64,000 bases of DNA from Marchantia polymorpha subsp. ruderalis (taxonomy: Eukaryota; Streptophyta; Marchantiopsida; Marchantiales; Marchantiaceae), in contig AP031352.1 in assembly GCA_037833965.1 (NCBI GenBank), forward strand, positions 13,992,501-14,056,500, in the 5' to 3' direction. Numbering within the stretch: position 1 is the first letter of the stretch; the number at the start of each line of letters is the position of its first letter. Below, in pieces: positions 1 through 11,613 of this stretch. The position numbers and the translations under genes are program-made. Below the pieces are notes generated by a model that saw only the letters and a program-made list of their open reading frames with translations, made no database searches and was not told where the DNA came from.

Positions 1-168
1 TAAATATACCTGCAAGGTTTATATTCGAGTGTGCATTGTGTATTCAGATGTCAGTAAACATTCTTGCGGGTTTCAGTCGTGGACGTAACCTTTGAGGATG
101 AACCACGTCATATGAGTGTCTCGTGTGTTCGTACTTGGCTGAATGACTTTTGGTTTTGCGTTTAGGAA
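1..168 (+). mobile_element. 3' end of a copia-type LTR, cut by the window edge
   Basis: The stretch ends at a degenerate primer-binding site (TTGATATCAGAT at 169-180, compare TTGGTATCAGAG), as expected downstream of a Ty1/copia 5' LTR. The segment GATGAACCACGTCATAT at about 98-115 matches GGTGAACCACGTTATAT in the LTR at 8925-9161, so the two LTRs are related. The following 100 bases also resemble the leader after 9180. No gag or pol remnant follows within the next 2 kb. Confidence 0.55.
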
Positions 169-180
169 TTGATATCAGAT

Positions 181-2480
181 TGTTTATTCGGTTAGGATTT
201 GTACACAATAACGGTTTTATGAGAGTAGATTTCTTGAAAGTTTTTCTGACAAATTCACAGTTTAGACTTGAAGTGAAAGATTTGAAAGTTTTTTTAGGTT
301 CGATGCAATTCCAGGTTTTCTCTACATGAGAGTGTTATGAAACCAACTTGAAAATGACAGTTTTATAACAGTTTTCAAAAGCAAGAAGTTCGTGGAGTTC
401 TAAAAGATAGGTTTTTTGTGATAGAATTTTTTCAAGAGATTGTGACATTAAAATCTTTCATTTGAATCGGATGATAAAAATATTAAAAATTTTGCTAGTT
501 GTGTAAAGCTATAAAAGAAATAGTTTTTCAAAAATACATTATTGTTGTTTAAAATTGTATGAGTAATAATATTGCATTGTAATGCAGCAACATTTTAAAA
601 ATTTTAAAATATTTGCAAATCTATATTTTAAAAAATTTGCAAAAGCCTAGTTCAAAGATCTATGTATTGATATAAACAAAAAATTAGAAAAATTATGAAG
701 GTTTATTAAATGATTCATAAATCATTTAATCATGAATTTGTCATAAATCACTGAAAAACAACATGTAAAAGTTTGTTAAATGTTACGTTTGACAATTTAG
801 AATCTTTTCAAGATAATTCACATTGAACTTTGTGATTTTGTTTCATTTTAATTAATTTTTTTAGCACTTATAATCTTACAATTGTGAATTGAATGTTGTA
901 GCAACTAAATGGAAAATATAAAACAATGTTTCAATCAATAAATAAATCGTAGTGAGTAAAATATTTGAAGAAATTAAAAAAAAGCTCATAAGCTTTTATT
1001 ATAATGAATCGGAATTTTAAAATTTTTAAGGGCTTTTTAACTAAAGCTCTAATCTTGTTTTTGTTTCATGAGTTTATTTTTGTATATCAAAGATAATTTT
1101 TAGCCTTATCTAAATAAAAAATGAATACATTACTTTTATTTGATAAAATCTGTTGGAAAATTTTTTTGTATTATATATGATAAAGTATCCAAATCTATGA
1201 CAAATCATAAAACATTATTCAAAATACACCTAACATGTCATTTTACCATACTTATTGATTATTATTTTCCTGCCATGCATTATATCAAAAAAGCTTATGA
1301 GAAGCTTTTGTTTTTTATTTTTCATTTATTGATGTTTTTGCTGAATTATTAAAATTCAATATAATGATTGAGACTCAAAAAATTCAATATATGTTTTGAT
1401 CATTTCTAGCTAATTCAAAGTTTGTGTGATTTCAAATTCAAAAGATATTTTTTTTTTCTTTGTTCCTTTTTTCTTTTTTATAAAAATATGCATGCATGCA
1501 AATTTCAATATGAATAATCATCCTTAAAACAAGTCAATTTTGAAGTAATATAAAATAACATTAAAAATAAATAAAAATTTAAATACGATATAAAAAACAA
1601 AATTTTATAAAATAAATACTTGGTTAATAAAATGAAAAAGCTTTAAATAAAAAATTAATAAAAAAATTATTTAAAATTTCAAATTTATTAAATATGTAAC
1701 AAATTTTGATTGAAATTTTTTTTTTGGTTAGAATTACATCACAATTTAAGCTAACATCATGATAATACAAGTTTATTTTATGATTGATCATATCCAAATA
1801 AATCAAATTAATGATGTGACGATATCATAATATATTGTGAAACTTAATTTATGCTAAAAGTTTTTTTAAAAATACCATCAAGATAAAAAAAGCATTATTT
1901 CAAGGCATGCCAATTCCACAAATGCTTTATTTTTTGGAAACTATGCTAAAGAAGCTAATCGCTATGCGATATATTCGAAGCAAGCAACAATGCACTGTCA
2001 TTTTAAAAAATCGACAGTTTTTCATTAAGCTTTCACTGCGGATAATTCAGAAGAAGTGGAGACTTTTACGAGTGAATAGACTCGTAAAATTAATTATCAT
2101 CTTAAGCATGCATTTCCTTTGCATGTGAATGAATAAAAGTGGATAACTCAGGCTGGCAGGTCTGAAAATCCTTATGGTCCGAATTGCATTTGAAGATCCA
2201 AGCCATGCAGTAAATTGTATAAAGGTAACACATTCAGATGTGTGGCATTAAGAAGAGAATGCTTCAAGACTTTCACAGCTCTTTCATTCCAAAGTGTTTT
2301 GATTTTGAAGTGTCATGTGAAACAACATGAATTAAAATTTGTTGGGGTAACATCAATTACGCCAAAATCAACTGAAAAATGTCTGTGTCACGGGCAACAC
2401 ATTATTATTTATCTAATTACGAAGAACCAAATACATCAACAACGTCTCACTTATTCCTTTGATTGATGAATCAAAATATA
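181..2480. other. AT-rich non-coding stretch
   Basis: Strongly AT-rich sequence with many short homopolymers and no open frame that looks protein-coding. It contains one small perfect hairpin at 2064-2089 (10-bp arms TTTTACGAGT / ACTCGTAAAA, 6-base loop). Decayed retrotransposon leader sequence may account for the first few hundred bases. Nothing else is recognised. Confidence 0.5.
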
Positions 2481-3420
2481 CTCCTCAAAGACGAGAAAAA
2501 TCAGGAGCGACGCGCTCTCCAGCTGCTCATGATGGTGGATTTTTCTCGCTGGCCATCACATCTCGCCTCCATCGCGGAGGCGCGCGAAGCCCATGAAGCG
2601 AGATAATTAAGAATACACGTCGAAGGAGGAAATCATTTCACTGTTGAACACAAGCACGAGGCAGCGGCGGGAAGTGAGACGCATGTCTCAGAAGAGCTAT
2701 TTTACTTCACGAGTCTCCTATATTCCTGTAGTCGAAAGGTAAACGTTCTCCCGACTCCCTACGCTTCTGTGCTGTGCCAAAAGCATGCTCGCTCGCTTTT
2801 CGTACGTCGGACGACGCAAGCCGTTGTCCTTCCAACTTCCGAGTTGTGAAACTCAGTGGCCGTATGGTGTCCAAAGTGCGGTACTGTATTTACGGCACAG
2901 AAAGACGCCAAGGGAGCTGGAGTCCGGAGGCAACGAAAGCACGTGTTGGAACCGGGGAGAGGACATCACCCGGACTGGTCACTAGCGTGGACCGGAAGTC
3001 AAGATACCCTCCGATCGGATCAGTGGAGAATCCTCGGTCCGGACGCAGTGCAGAATCTATGCCTCTGCAGAACTATGCGGCACGACTGCTGCGGTCATCC
3101 GGGCACCGGTGCGTGTCCGCGGGTCGGGTAGACAGGATCTCTGAGCCCTGGTCTTCCGCCGGCGAACCTGAGCCAACTACCATCCCGTTCGAGGGCATGT
3201 TCCGGGGAGGGCAGCCTAACGTGCAGTTACGAAACTTTCGATGCCGTATTCTTCACCGACAACCTGCTTCCGTAACCCGCAGGCCCAGGGAGACGAAACC
3301 GTCCGACAGAACGCCTGACAGAAAGACGGGTTGCGGCCGTTATAGCCCAACGCAGTTGCGTTTGCGTGCGTCAGACGGGTCCCGAGAGATTCCCGAGACC
3401 CAGATGTTACGGTAAGCTTG
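2480..3420. other. GC-richer island without a supported gene
   Basis: Composition rises abruptly near 2480. Overlapping open frames exist on both strands (for example 2774-3415, 213 codons), but their products are rich in R, S, P and G, contain no recognisable domain, and are mutually overlapping, as expected for GC-rich non-coding DNA. It could be promoter or 5' UTR sequence for the pieces just downstream, but this is not shown by any clear signal. Confidence 0.35.
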
Positions 3421-3465
3421 CCGAACAGGCTGAGTCGAGTCAAATTTGGGGAACTGGTGGAGGCC

Positions 3466-3625
3466 ATGGCCAGCCGAGAGGGAGGGGGGGGAGACTTGGG
3501 AACGGCAGCAGGCGGCGGCAGAGTGGTGGGAGTACATGCTGGATGCGTCGGGGTTAATCGATGGATTCGGTGCTGTCGGGGGTCCGTACATCCGGGCCTG
3601 CGAGGAGAGGAGGAGGACTATGCTG
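3466..3625 (+). pseudogene. Possible first exon of an unidentified plant gene, frameshifted in a G run
   Basis: A start codon in a good context (GCCATGGCC, ATG at 3466) opens a frame that becomes protein-like only after a shift inside the G run at 3484-3491. The shifted frame reads ETWERQQAAAEWWEYMLDA and then a stretch ending RACEERRRTML, directly followed by a GTAAGG donor-like site at 3626. The change of frame in a homopolymer could be a real lesion or a sequencing or assembly error. I do not recognise the family. It may be an upstream exon of the gene ending at 5322, or a separate broken gene. Confidence 0.3.
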
Positions 3626-4809
3626 GTAAGGGCTATTATTTGGAAATTGGAGCTTTCTATAAATTGACCGCAGACGAGGTGGGGGACTGTGGGGGCAGCT
3701 CGAGGATGTCGTTTCCTGACTTGCTTCGTAGCGAGACCTGTTGGCTCTCGGATTGGCCGATTGGCGGACTGGAGCAAGCGACAGCGATATCATCATTGCT
3801 TTCGTCTTCGTCTCGGCCATCGTACTCCGAAGCAGCATGTTGGACGACGACTCGGGCTGCCTGATGTGGCGTCTCTGCACCGGCTTTTGGTAATGATTAT
3901 CAATCCAGCTACTCGTGCATCCATCGTACCTCCACCCGTTCTCCAGATCCGGGAGGTTTTGAGAAATGTCGGAGCCTGTGATTGGCACCGCCATTGTCGT
4001 CGAGGAGTCTCAGTAGTTTGCACCGTTATGCCACTTAGTTGATTCTTGGATCAGACCTGCTTTGAAGGCAGGCTATGGTGCAATTCTTCACGAATTATCG
4101 ATGAGAGATGAGAAAGCCCGGACGTAGCAAGGAATTGCAGAGCATTGCCTTCGGTTTTTTCATGCCTGGAATGATCGCCTACATCTCCCCCGGTGTCTGC
4201 TGAATTTGCTCGAGTTTCATGGGCTTTTCGAATTCTCTCGAGACCCTTCTCGAGGGTATCGGCGAATCGCGCTGTCAGTCTGGGATGGCTAGAAGCTTTC
4301 GATTTGGACTTGAAAATCGCATTGCTGCCCTAGATGTTTGAACTGATTAAAGCACTTGAATCAAGAAGGACGTATTTCTTTGATGCGAAAGAGAAGATAA
4401 CCTCCCCCGCCCGGCATATCCGAGAGTTTGATCGTGGTGAGCCGCTGATGAATTGCTTCTTGTGCTCAAGCGTTGGAAAGCCTTGTGATTGTTCCGAGAT
4501 TATCAACGCTTGCATGTCTATCTACGCTAGAGACGTCGTGCAGGAGCAGCGGTAGGCCGATGCACTCCAATGTCGATGTAGACAATCATTTGTAACGTGA
4601 GACGCAGACATGCAACATTGGATCGGCAGGGCGAGGCGAGGAAATCAAAATCCCGAGTAGGCCGACGTTTGCGGGACGACAGATAGTGCGTATGATCGGA
4701 CGTATATGTGAGCTTGATTCACAGGCTCGTCCTACGGGGAATTCACCGCCAGATCTTCTGATGGCGTCGATTCGATGGTGGTGTCTGCAGATTGCATCGG
4801 AGCGCGAGG
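3626..4809. other. Possible intron or upstream region between the 3.5-kb exon and the 4.8-kb gene
   Basis: No coding frame here is convincing on either strand. A good acceptor-like tract (GGTGTCTGCAG, ending at 4790) lies just upstream of the open frame at 4792-5322. The stretch could therefore be an intron running from the donor at 3626, or simply the promoter of the downstream gene. Mixed composition, no repeats seen. Confidence 0.3.
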
Positions 4810-5322
4810 ATGTCGCAGCAACGAGTCAATGGTGCGAGCAAGAAGGGAGACATGATTCCGATTTTTCCCAGAGGCGTGGAAAGGTCGTGGCAGCCACAAC
4901 GACATGTGCTGATGTCGAAACTGATTCGGGGGACCTCGAGCCTCGTCGCCCGGCCTTACGAGAGATTGGCGAGAGGCGTCAGGACCCTGGCGCACCAGCC
5001 CTTGTTTTTGTACACTGTGTTCTGGACGTCGTTCTTGGCAGTGAGTGTAACAGTCGCAGCTGTTAGCTTGGAGATGGGATTCAGTGCCAGTGTATCACCG
5101 CACGCGGAACATCTGGAGGCGTGCACTCGGTACGGTAGCTCGAGTATCTCTTGTAACCACTGTTTCAGATTGCCACTTGATGGCCCCAACGATCAACTCT
5201 GCGTTCCAGCTTTGCGCTTCAAAAAGTCGAATCTAGATCTCGTAGTCCCTCCCATATTCGCCGGCCTCGTCGTGACAGGCTCGGCCTTGTTCGTCCAGTC
5301 TCTCTTCTTGTTTAATGAATAG
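4810..5322 (+). CDS. Small plant-type membrane protein with two transmembrane segments
   Basis: 170-residue open frame ending at TAA 5320-5322. The start chosen is the ATG at 4810, which has A at -3; in-frame ATGs at 4852 and 4912 are alternatives, and the 4912 start gives a 136-residue protein beginning MSKLIRGTSS. There are two hydrophobic segments. The first follows LAHQPLFLYTVFW and spans about residues 75-95. The second, in LDLVVPPIFAGLVVTGSALF, lies near the C-terminus at about 145-165. Between them is a polar loop with four cysteines, including the pair in SCNHC. The layout (FLYTVFW segment, cysteine-containing loop, VVPPIFAG segment, very short tail) resembles uncharacterised plant transmembrane proteins, a similarity judged from memory. 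Location is presumably a membrane; function is unknown. It is the only host gene here without an obvious lesion. Confidence 0.6.
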   Translation: MSQQRVNGASKKGDMIPIFPRGVERSWQPQRHVLMSKLIRGTSSLVARPYERLARGVRTLAHQPLFLYTVFWTSFLAVSVTVAAVSLEMGFSASVSPHAEHLEACTRYGSSSISCNHCFRLPLDGPNDQLCVPALRFKKSNLDLVVPPIFAGLVVTGSALFVQSLFLFNE

Positions 5323-5766
5323 CAAGCAGGCTTTTCCCCATGTCCTCTGATCTGTTCATAGCTTCTTCGTCGACCCCCACATTTGCCCTGACCTCGCGCG
5401 CTGGCTCCACGATGACTCTAGCAGAATTTCCCTGTGAAAGATACAGCAAGTCTGACTGAGCCTGAGGAACCGCCCAGACATTTCACCCGATTGAACCTGC
5501 ACTGTGTGCGGTTGCCGAGATGTAGAGCACCTGATGATACCGTCAACTCGTAATTTCTAGTTTGTCGCCAAAATGTGGAGTGAAACTCAAAGGTCGTCGT
5601 CGCAGTGGTCCCCGATATGTGATTGTGGAAAAGCCGCGCTTTCTCGCTTGCTTGCCAGTCGGAGCCTTTGTACATTGCAGGATTAGCAAGTCCATTATAT
5701 TAATCTCGAGGGATGCCATATTACACAATGTCGAGCAGTGGTAAGACTGCTGCTGCCTAGAAGGCG

Positions 5767-5772
5767 AATAAA
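5767..5772 (+). terminator. Possible polyadenylation signal
   Basis: AATAAA lies about 445 bases after the stop codon of the two-TM protein gene. It is the first canonical signal seen downstream in this GC-richer tract. Plant polyadenylation signals are loose, so the assignment is tentative. Confidence 0.3.
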
Positions 5773-5833
5773 GTCGAGGTCCTCGAGCCTTGATTGTTCG
5801 ACGACGTACACAACGTTCTCGATCTTCTCCATT

Positions 5834-5867
5834 CTGTAGGTAGTGGATTTCTATCCACTACCTACAG
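5834..5867. repeat. Perfect hairpin
   Basis: Arms CTGTAGGTAGTGGAT / ATCCACTACCTACAG are exactly complementary over 15 bp with a 4-base loop. It lies about 60 bases after the possible poly(A) signal. It could be a terminal fold in the transcript or a relic of a foldback element; nothing else supports either. Confidence 0.6.
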
Positions 5868-5869
5868 AT

Positions 5870-6765
5870 TTCAGCATTCCGGAAGCTAATAAATGGCAAA
5901 GCCGCTCTTTCATGATTCTCCCGCCCTGAAAGTGAACGATTAAACTCTTGTGCTCATGAAACATTCTAATTGCCCTCGAAGCCAGAGGTCAAGTTGCATA
6001 CAGTGGTGTCATTCTCGATGTCATGGGTCGAGGCGATGGAATTCAACCGTAGCTATGGCTGTGCGATCGGTGTTTGAAGCAACGAAGGACTGTAGGATCT
6101 TCGAGAACTATCGCGTGAGGTGCAGATTTGTTTACTGCAGATCTGGCTCAAATTCAAAATCTGTATACCGCACTTAAAACAAACAGTGCATAGTCAAAGG
6201 TTACCTGAAGGAAACCAGGTCTACTTGTCCAGTCGCCACCCGGACTTCTCTGCAATTGACTCTTAGGTGCATCAACCTCCAGTCGGTTACCGATCGTTCC
6301 GTTTAGACTGCTTGCATGAAAACGGGTGTTGATCTTGGTGGAATAGCCAGAGTAGACCTGAGAATATACTGGTTCACGTGTTCTGGGAATTACTGGCAAA
6401 ATCTTCCTCGAATTCCTCGAAAAAAAATTCCTCGAAGATTGCTCTCAATCGACAACACTTGCATCGACTCCAAGATCTTTCTTCTTGAGTTGCTCGTACT
6501 CAATATAGAAACTCATAGAAAATAGACATGGGCTCTTGAACTATGGGAGTGACTATACTATCTCTCTATCGGATTAGAAAGTAACTTAAGTATATATGTT
6601 ATAAATAATTTTGTTAGCTAAAATTAAAGTCAGAATCAAATTATATAATTTTATTGATCATGTAAAGAAAAAAATCAATAATTTTTAATGATACTTTCAT
6701 ACAGATACAAGATGAGTTGATCACATTTTTCAAAAGTGAAAATGTAAACAAATTAGTCATTCATC
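5870..6765. other. Intergenic, no gene supported
   Basis: Short open frames on both strands have no recognisable domain. A stretch near 5976-6046 could encode about 25 protein-like residues (ARGQVAYSGVILDVMGRGDG) before a stop, but no family match or splice context supports a gene. Composition falls back to AT-rich after about 6520. Confidence 0.4.
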
Positions 6766-6768
6766 TAT

Positions 6769-7050
6769 GCATTTGACTTTATTATAAATTCATTCGATTT
6801 CATTTTGCAAAAACGTGAGCTATGAACATTTACAGTAGTTAGAAAAGATATAGTTGAAAGAATCTCACCTGAAAGTTGCACATTTGACTTTATTATGGAC
6901 TTGTAGATTTTCATTTTGTAGAAGAATGTGCTATCCATCAATTTCTTAGATAGTGAAGATGCGGATGAGGGAGCCATGCTTCAATGTTGCGCATTTGACT
7001 TTTTATGGATACGTTGGAATCAATTTTGCAAAGTAGTATGTTCTTAATAA
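6769..7050. repeat. Tandem repeat with 111-bp period, about 2.5 copies
   Basis: The marker ATTTGACTTT occurs at 6771, 6882 and 6993, exactly 111 bp apart. Each is followed by a similar TTATTATGGA-like segment, a CATTTTG-A motif and a GTGCTAT-like motif. Copies are diverged, so the array is old. No coding potential is seen. Confidence 0.65.
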
Positions 7051-8752
7051 TTCCGTTAGTAACAAACTACTAAATGTTTGTGAATTTCTAGACCCAAATG
7101 CTTTAAATCAAAATCTTTTGGACAAAATAATTGCTCCTTGTTTGTTGCCCTCTATTCTCCTAGGTTCAAAATCCTTATTAGAGTCTACACATTCCAAGCT
7201 AAATAATTTTTCCTGGCAAGTCTTCTATTCATGTTGGGAGTCTTTGGTCTTTTAGAGAGTACAGGTCAAGTCAAGTCACTATCACATATCATCTCTTTCT
7301 CTCTCTTATCTCCTATATCTGTTCAAAGCTAACATGGTGCAAAGTGAAGAAGAGGTATTAAATTGTGTCTCTTGTGACTTTTAGTATGAAAAAAGAAATC
7401 AAAGATGACAAGATTCCCTTATCGCTCTACATTTTCTTCAATTAATGGTTGTTGTCAATAAAAAATTTCTTTTATCTGCATCATATTGATTAGATTTTTG
7501 TTGTTGTCTTTAACATGGAGATTTAAAGAGAAGTTTATTTGAAGTTGAGACACACAATTTAAAAATCTAAAATCATACTACTCTTTCTTATAAAATATTC
7601 TTCTTAATATGTACAAAGCAATAAAATTTTACTTCCATTATCAGTTTCACTTGTAGTGGATAAAGAACAATAAGAATACAGATTGCGGACATGACAACTA
7701 TAGATAATTTATGATAAATGTATTTTTTCTACATCTGTAGTAACATCTACATTATTTTTGATTAACAAAAAATGTTTACAAATCTTGTTAATTTTAAGAT
7801 ATAATGTTATTGTTTAACATAGACTTAAACTCTCAGACAATCAAAGTTGTATTAGTTAGATATATCAAGTTGATTCAGATAATGGGTTTTTTTCATTAAA
7901 TCAAGTACTTTAACTTTGGAATTTTAATGATAAAAATAAAATAAAATAAGATATATGAAGTACAAGATGTAATTTATATGTCGAGAATGTCCAACTTGTA
8001 TGATACTTTATCAACAACTTTTAATAGCATGAATATATAAATTAATCTAAGGTTAAACTTTCAATATTTTAAAGACAAAAGTTTGTTGCTGATTATCAGA
8101 CATAAATTTCAATCTTAATATCAATTCTTTGTGATGAACATCTGCATATTGTCTGTGATCTATAAGCAATTTATCCTTGTCTTGATGTTGCTCTATGTGA
8201 ATATGCTCCACATCAATATTCATTGTTGCTACTTTGATAAGATGTTCTTTTAGTTTTGAAGCATCATCAAACTTGACACAATTATAGTATGAATGTATTA
8301 CATAAGGTAAAATGAAGACTCATTTGCGAATGCAATAACAGAAATTTGCATAATATTATATGCAAATTTATGCAAATTTTTTTAGAAGCATTTTGTTTTA
8401 GTTGCTACTTTAGTTCAAATGCATGCAACATATCATCAACATATTTTTTAATTCTTACTGTCTGAACATGATAGATTGTTAATACTAATAATTTTGTTTA
8501 ATAAAATACTCAAGATTTTTCAATCAAACTAGTGAAATGAGTATCTTTATCATTTTGGTTTATTTTCAAAAACTTCATCTACATACAATTGAGCAAGTTA
8601 TGAAAATTATTATAGATTTTGTGATGGTTCTCATCTTACTCAGTTTGTTCACAAAAATCATAAATCAATCAATTCATCATAATATTTTTTATTATTTACA
8701 TACAATATTCAATAAAAAAAATCAAGTAAATTTTTTCTGACATCCTACTCAA

Positions 8753-8753
<1 letters not shown>
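7051..8753. other. AT-rich non-coding stretch
   Basis: Low-complexity AT-rich DNA without plausible coding frames on either strand. No LTR or inverted repeat was recognised. Confidence 0.5.
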
Positions 8754-8792
<39 letters not shown>

Positions 8793-8832
8793 CATACATA
8801 CATACATATACATACATACATACACACACACG
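8754..8832. repeat. Compound microsatellite (TA)n-(CATA)n-(CA)n
   Basis: A run of alternating TA of about 30 bases passes into CATA/TACA repeats and then a short CA run, ending at 8832. It lies about 90 bp before the LTR that begins at 8925. Confidence 0.9.
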
Positions 8833-8924
8833 TAGTTTGGATAAAGATACATTTGTATGCTTTAAGTGTCTCACAATGTTTGTATCATGACTTTCTCACA
8901 ACATCAGTGTGTGTAGCTCTTACT

Positions 8925-9161
8925 TGTTGAGGTTAAGTCCCGTTAAGGAGTAACTTAAGGTCCTAGCTATAATTAGTTAAGGCGGTCGTTTACACTAGGG
9001 TTAAATACCTGACTTATGCCTGTACATGAGGTAAGTCTTGTTTGACAAACCTAGAGTAAAAGTGCAGGGTCTTCTCTCAGTATACATTGCACTTTGAAAT
9101 GGTGAACCACGTTATATTGTGTATCGAGTGTTTACTTTCAGCTGTGTGTTTTGTATTCATA
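8925..9161 (+). repeat. 5' LTR of the 8.9-kb element
   Basis: 237 bp, aligned over its whole length with 17586-17820. Shared blocks include GGTCCTAGCTATA, GAGTAAAAGTGCA-GGTCTTCTCTCAGT and GAACCACGTTATATTG. It also shares the last block with the LTR fragment at the window start, so at least three related LTRs are present. Confidence 0.85.
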
Positions 9162-9163
9162 AT

Positions 9164-9176
9164 TGGTATTAGAGTT
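9164..9176 (+). promoter_or_regulatory. Primer-binding site (initiator-Met tRNA type)
   Basis: TGGTATTAGAGTT directly follows the LTR. It differs from the usual copia site TGGTATCAGAGC at two positions. Its place 2-3 bases after the LTR end fixes the element as plus-strand. Confidence 0.75.
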
Positions 9177-9179
9177 GAT

Positions 9180-10861
9180 TTAGGTTCAGATTTTGTGAGA
9201 AACATTTGTGACTTTAGATTTATGAGTTCAAGAGACAATTAACTTTATTTTTGACATGTTACAATCGTTTTTATAATGGTCTCACTATGAAAGTTTGTTT
9301 ATGATTTTCAAAACGATAACATTTTGAAGTTTTACGAAGTCAACTTTTGGCTTTTCAGACAAATTTCTGATTAGTGACAGTTTTGTCTGATTATGATTTC
9401 AAGTGAAGGAGTGCTAGATTTTGGTTTGGAAAATTAAAAGTGTTTGGGACTGTTGAAAAATTTTTCAAAGATGATGTGACAGTGTTTTGCAGGTTGTAGA
9501 CAGATTTGTCATGAGGTGACAATTAGAGAAGTTATGTCAAGTTGCAAAAGTTCAAAATTTGGAGAAATTGTCAAGGTTTGAGAGAAAGTTTTGAACTGAA
9601 GAATTTGTGGAGGTTGGGATAAAACCGTCGATGTTCAGAGGCTTCCAAGTCTCGCAACAAACCGGACTCATTGCTCAAAATTTGCAATGTCAGTTTGGAG
9701 TGGCCTTCGTCCCAAAGTTCAAGACATCAAGGACTATTTGATGTTTGAGAGAGGCTCATGGACCTGGTACTACTGCGAACTGCGCTTTTCATGTACGGGA
9801 AATGTTTTTGGAGAGATCAAATCTTTGAGTCATGAGCCGAAACTCTCTTGCGTCCGTGGCCAAACAGGTGTCTTGCCAAAAAGCTGTGGGAGCTATTCGT
9901 CCATTGCATGTGGACGGAACTCATGCAATGGATGAATTCAGTAGTGCAGATCATGATTTGAGCCCTCAAGCACAAGCATGGAATGCTGCACGGCTTCCAA
10001 GTGCAAACTTATTATTCAATTGCAGTTCAGTTAGATAAATTGTGATACAAAAAGCGTTTCAATTGGAAGTCTTCATAATCCAGTGAAGAATGTATCGTCT
10101 TTGGCCGAACAAATTCTTCAACGCCATACTTGCAATGTCTGTCAATCACCTCTGCACTTGGCTAAAATTCATCAGAGTGGCGCAATGGAAGCAAAATCCG
10201 ATTCTGATGATGGTGCCTAAGAGGAAGGAAACATGTCTGCATGTTTGAGTATGCTATCGTCTTGCATCAATATGACCACCTTCGAGAGAGCTTGTAAACT
10301 TCTGGAGGATGATGATAATAAGGACCTGTTTGAAGAACTCCGTTTTCCTCAGCAGATTTCCAAGCACAATTTTGAGCCATCTCTTGTATGACTCGGGAGG
10401 TTTTGACAAACATACACGTCCAACAGAGTTCTTACTCAAGCATAGCTGAGTCCAGGAAGTTGGAGGCTGCTCGATCATCTATATCAGCTTTAGTGGAAGA
10501 TGATATGACAAATGTAGCTAAAGACTCTATACTTGCATCTCAGAAGTTGGAATGAGCCACGAGCAGAGTTGATGAAATAGCTAGAAGACGAAGAATGAAA
10601 CCAAGTGCGCAACAGAGCTAAGTTGAGTAGCAAGGTTTTCAATGAGACGAAAGTTTTCTATGCTAAAAAAAGCATGAGATGAAGACGTTCATGAGCAGGT
10701 CGCTGGTTATTGGAGATGGATGGGCCAGAACAGGAGGATGGGAGATGAGTACACTACTAAAGTCATGGCGGTGTAGTGAGGGCAAAAGTTTGTAGCCCAT
10801 ATTCATTGGTTCCGAAAGATGAAAATGCGCGTGGAGGAGCTGTGAGACCGAATGTTTCACA
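9180..10861 (+). other. Decayed interior of the copia-type element, no domain recognised
   Basis: Leader-like AT-rich sequence to about 9600, then a mixed-composition stretch with many stops in all frames. No zinc knuckle, protease or integrase motif was found. It may be degraded gag or non-coding filler of a non-autonomous element. Confidence 0.4.
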
Positions 10862-11592
10862 TGAGTACTAAGTTGTAGAAGTGATTAATGATTATTATCC
10901 AAGACACAACTAAGTCTAGCTAGTTATGACTAAACTAGTTGTAGTTAAGTTTTTCTCATGATGAATAAGTTTAGCTATAATGTCTATTTTTGGCGGAATA
11001 GTTATTGAGTTCTAGAAGATTGAGGTGAACACTTCTATTTTGTCTTTTACAAGATTTAGATTCCTATAAACTTGGATTTGATTGGTTTGACTAAATGTTT
11101 GAAAGATGATTGACTAGAATAAGTCTAATGCTGACCTAGTGACTATGAAGATTCTAGAAATTTTAAAGCTTCCAATGACATGTCGCCATCTCAACCTCAG
11201 ATTCCGGAAACTTCTAGAAGGTTTAGGTAGGCCAATGACATGTTATTACGTATATTGGGTTAGTTCAACCTACCTAAAGAAAAATGAGTTAGGAAAAATT
11301 ACCACATGTTCCTATGGTAATTTCTCAAGTAGTATAAACAGAGAAGTAGAGCGCGTCTCAAGCAAGTTTGGAGAATTCATATGTAGAGACTTGTTTCATA
11401 CACGAAAGAGTGACGATTTTCAATATCTTGGAGGGTGGATGTGTGTGTGAGTTGGAGTGATACCTCGAGGGATTGTGTGAGAGGATGTTTGAGCTATGAG
11501 TATGAAGAGGAATTCTAATCTTCTAGAATCATGATGAGCTACTGCAAAGCCCTATGAGGTAAAGCATAGTGAGAATCATCCCGGAGGTTGCA
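10862..11592 (+). repeat. Gypsy-type LTR, direct copy
   Basis: About 731 bp ending CGGAGGTTGCA and followed at once by a gypsy-type primer-binding site. The segment from about 11100 to 11590 aligns with the reverse complement of 15821-16400, including GCAAGTTTGGAGA-TTCATATGTAG, GGAGTGATACCT and ATGATGAGCTACTG. The left end (TGAGTACTAAGTTG) is set by alignment with the other copy and is approximate. Confidence 0.7.
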
Positions 11593-11594
11593 TT

Positions 11595-11613
11595 TTTGGT
11601 TCCGTTGCTGGGA
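11595..11613 (+). promoter_or_regulatory. Gypsy primer-binding site
   Basis: TTTGGTTCCGTTGCTGGGA starts a few bases after the LTR. It resembles the site TGGCGCCGTTGCCGGGGA found in many plant Ty3/gypsy elements of the Athila/Tat group, with changes that fit decay. Confidence 0.65.

Noticed and set aside
2774-3415. 213-codon open frame in the GC-richer island
   Set aside because: Overlapped by other long frames on both strands; product is R/S/P-rich with no domain, typical of GC-rich non-coding DNA.
8754-8832. TA/CATA-rich run as a possible regulatory or recombination site
   Set aside because: Simple microsatellite; no flanking feature suggests function.
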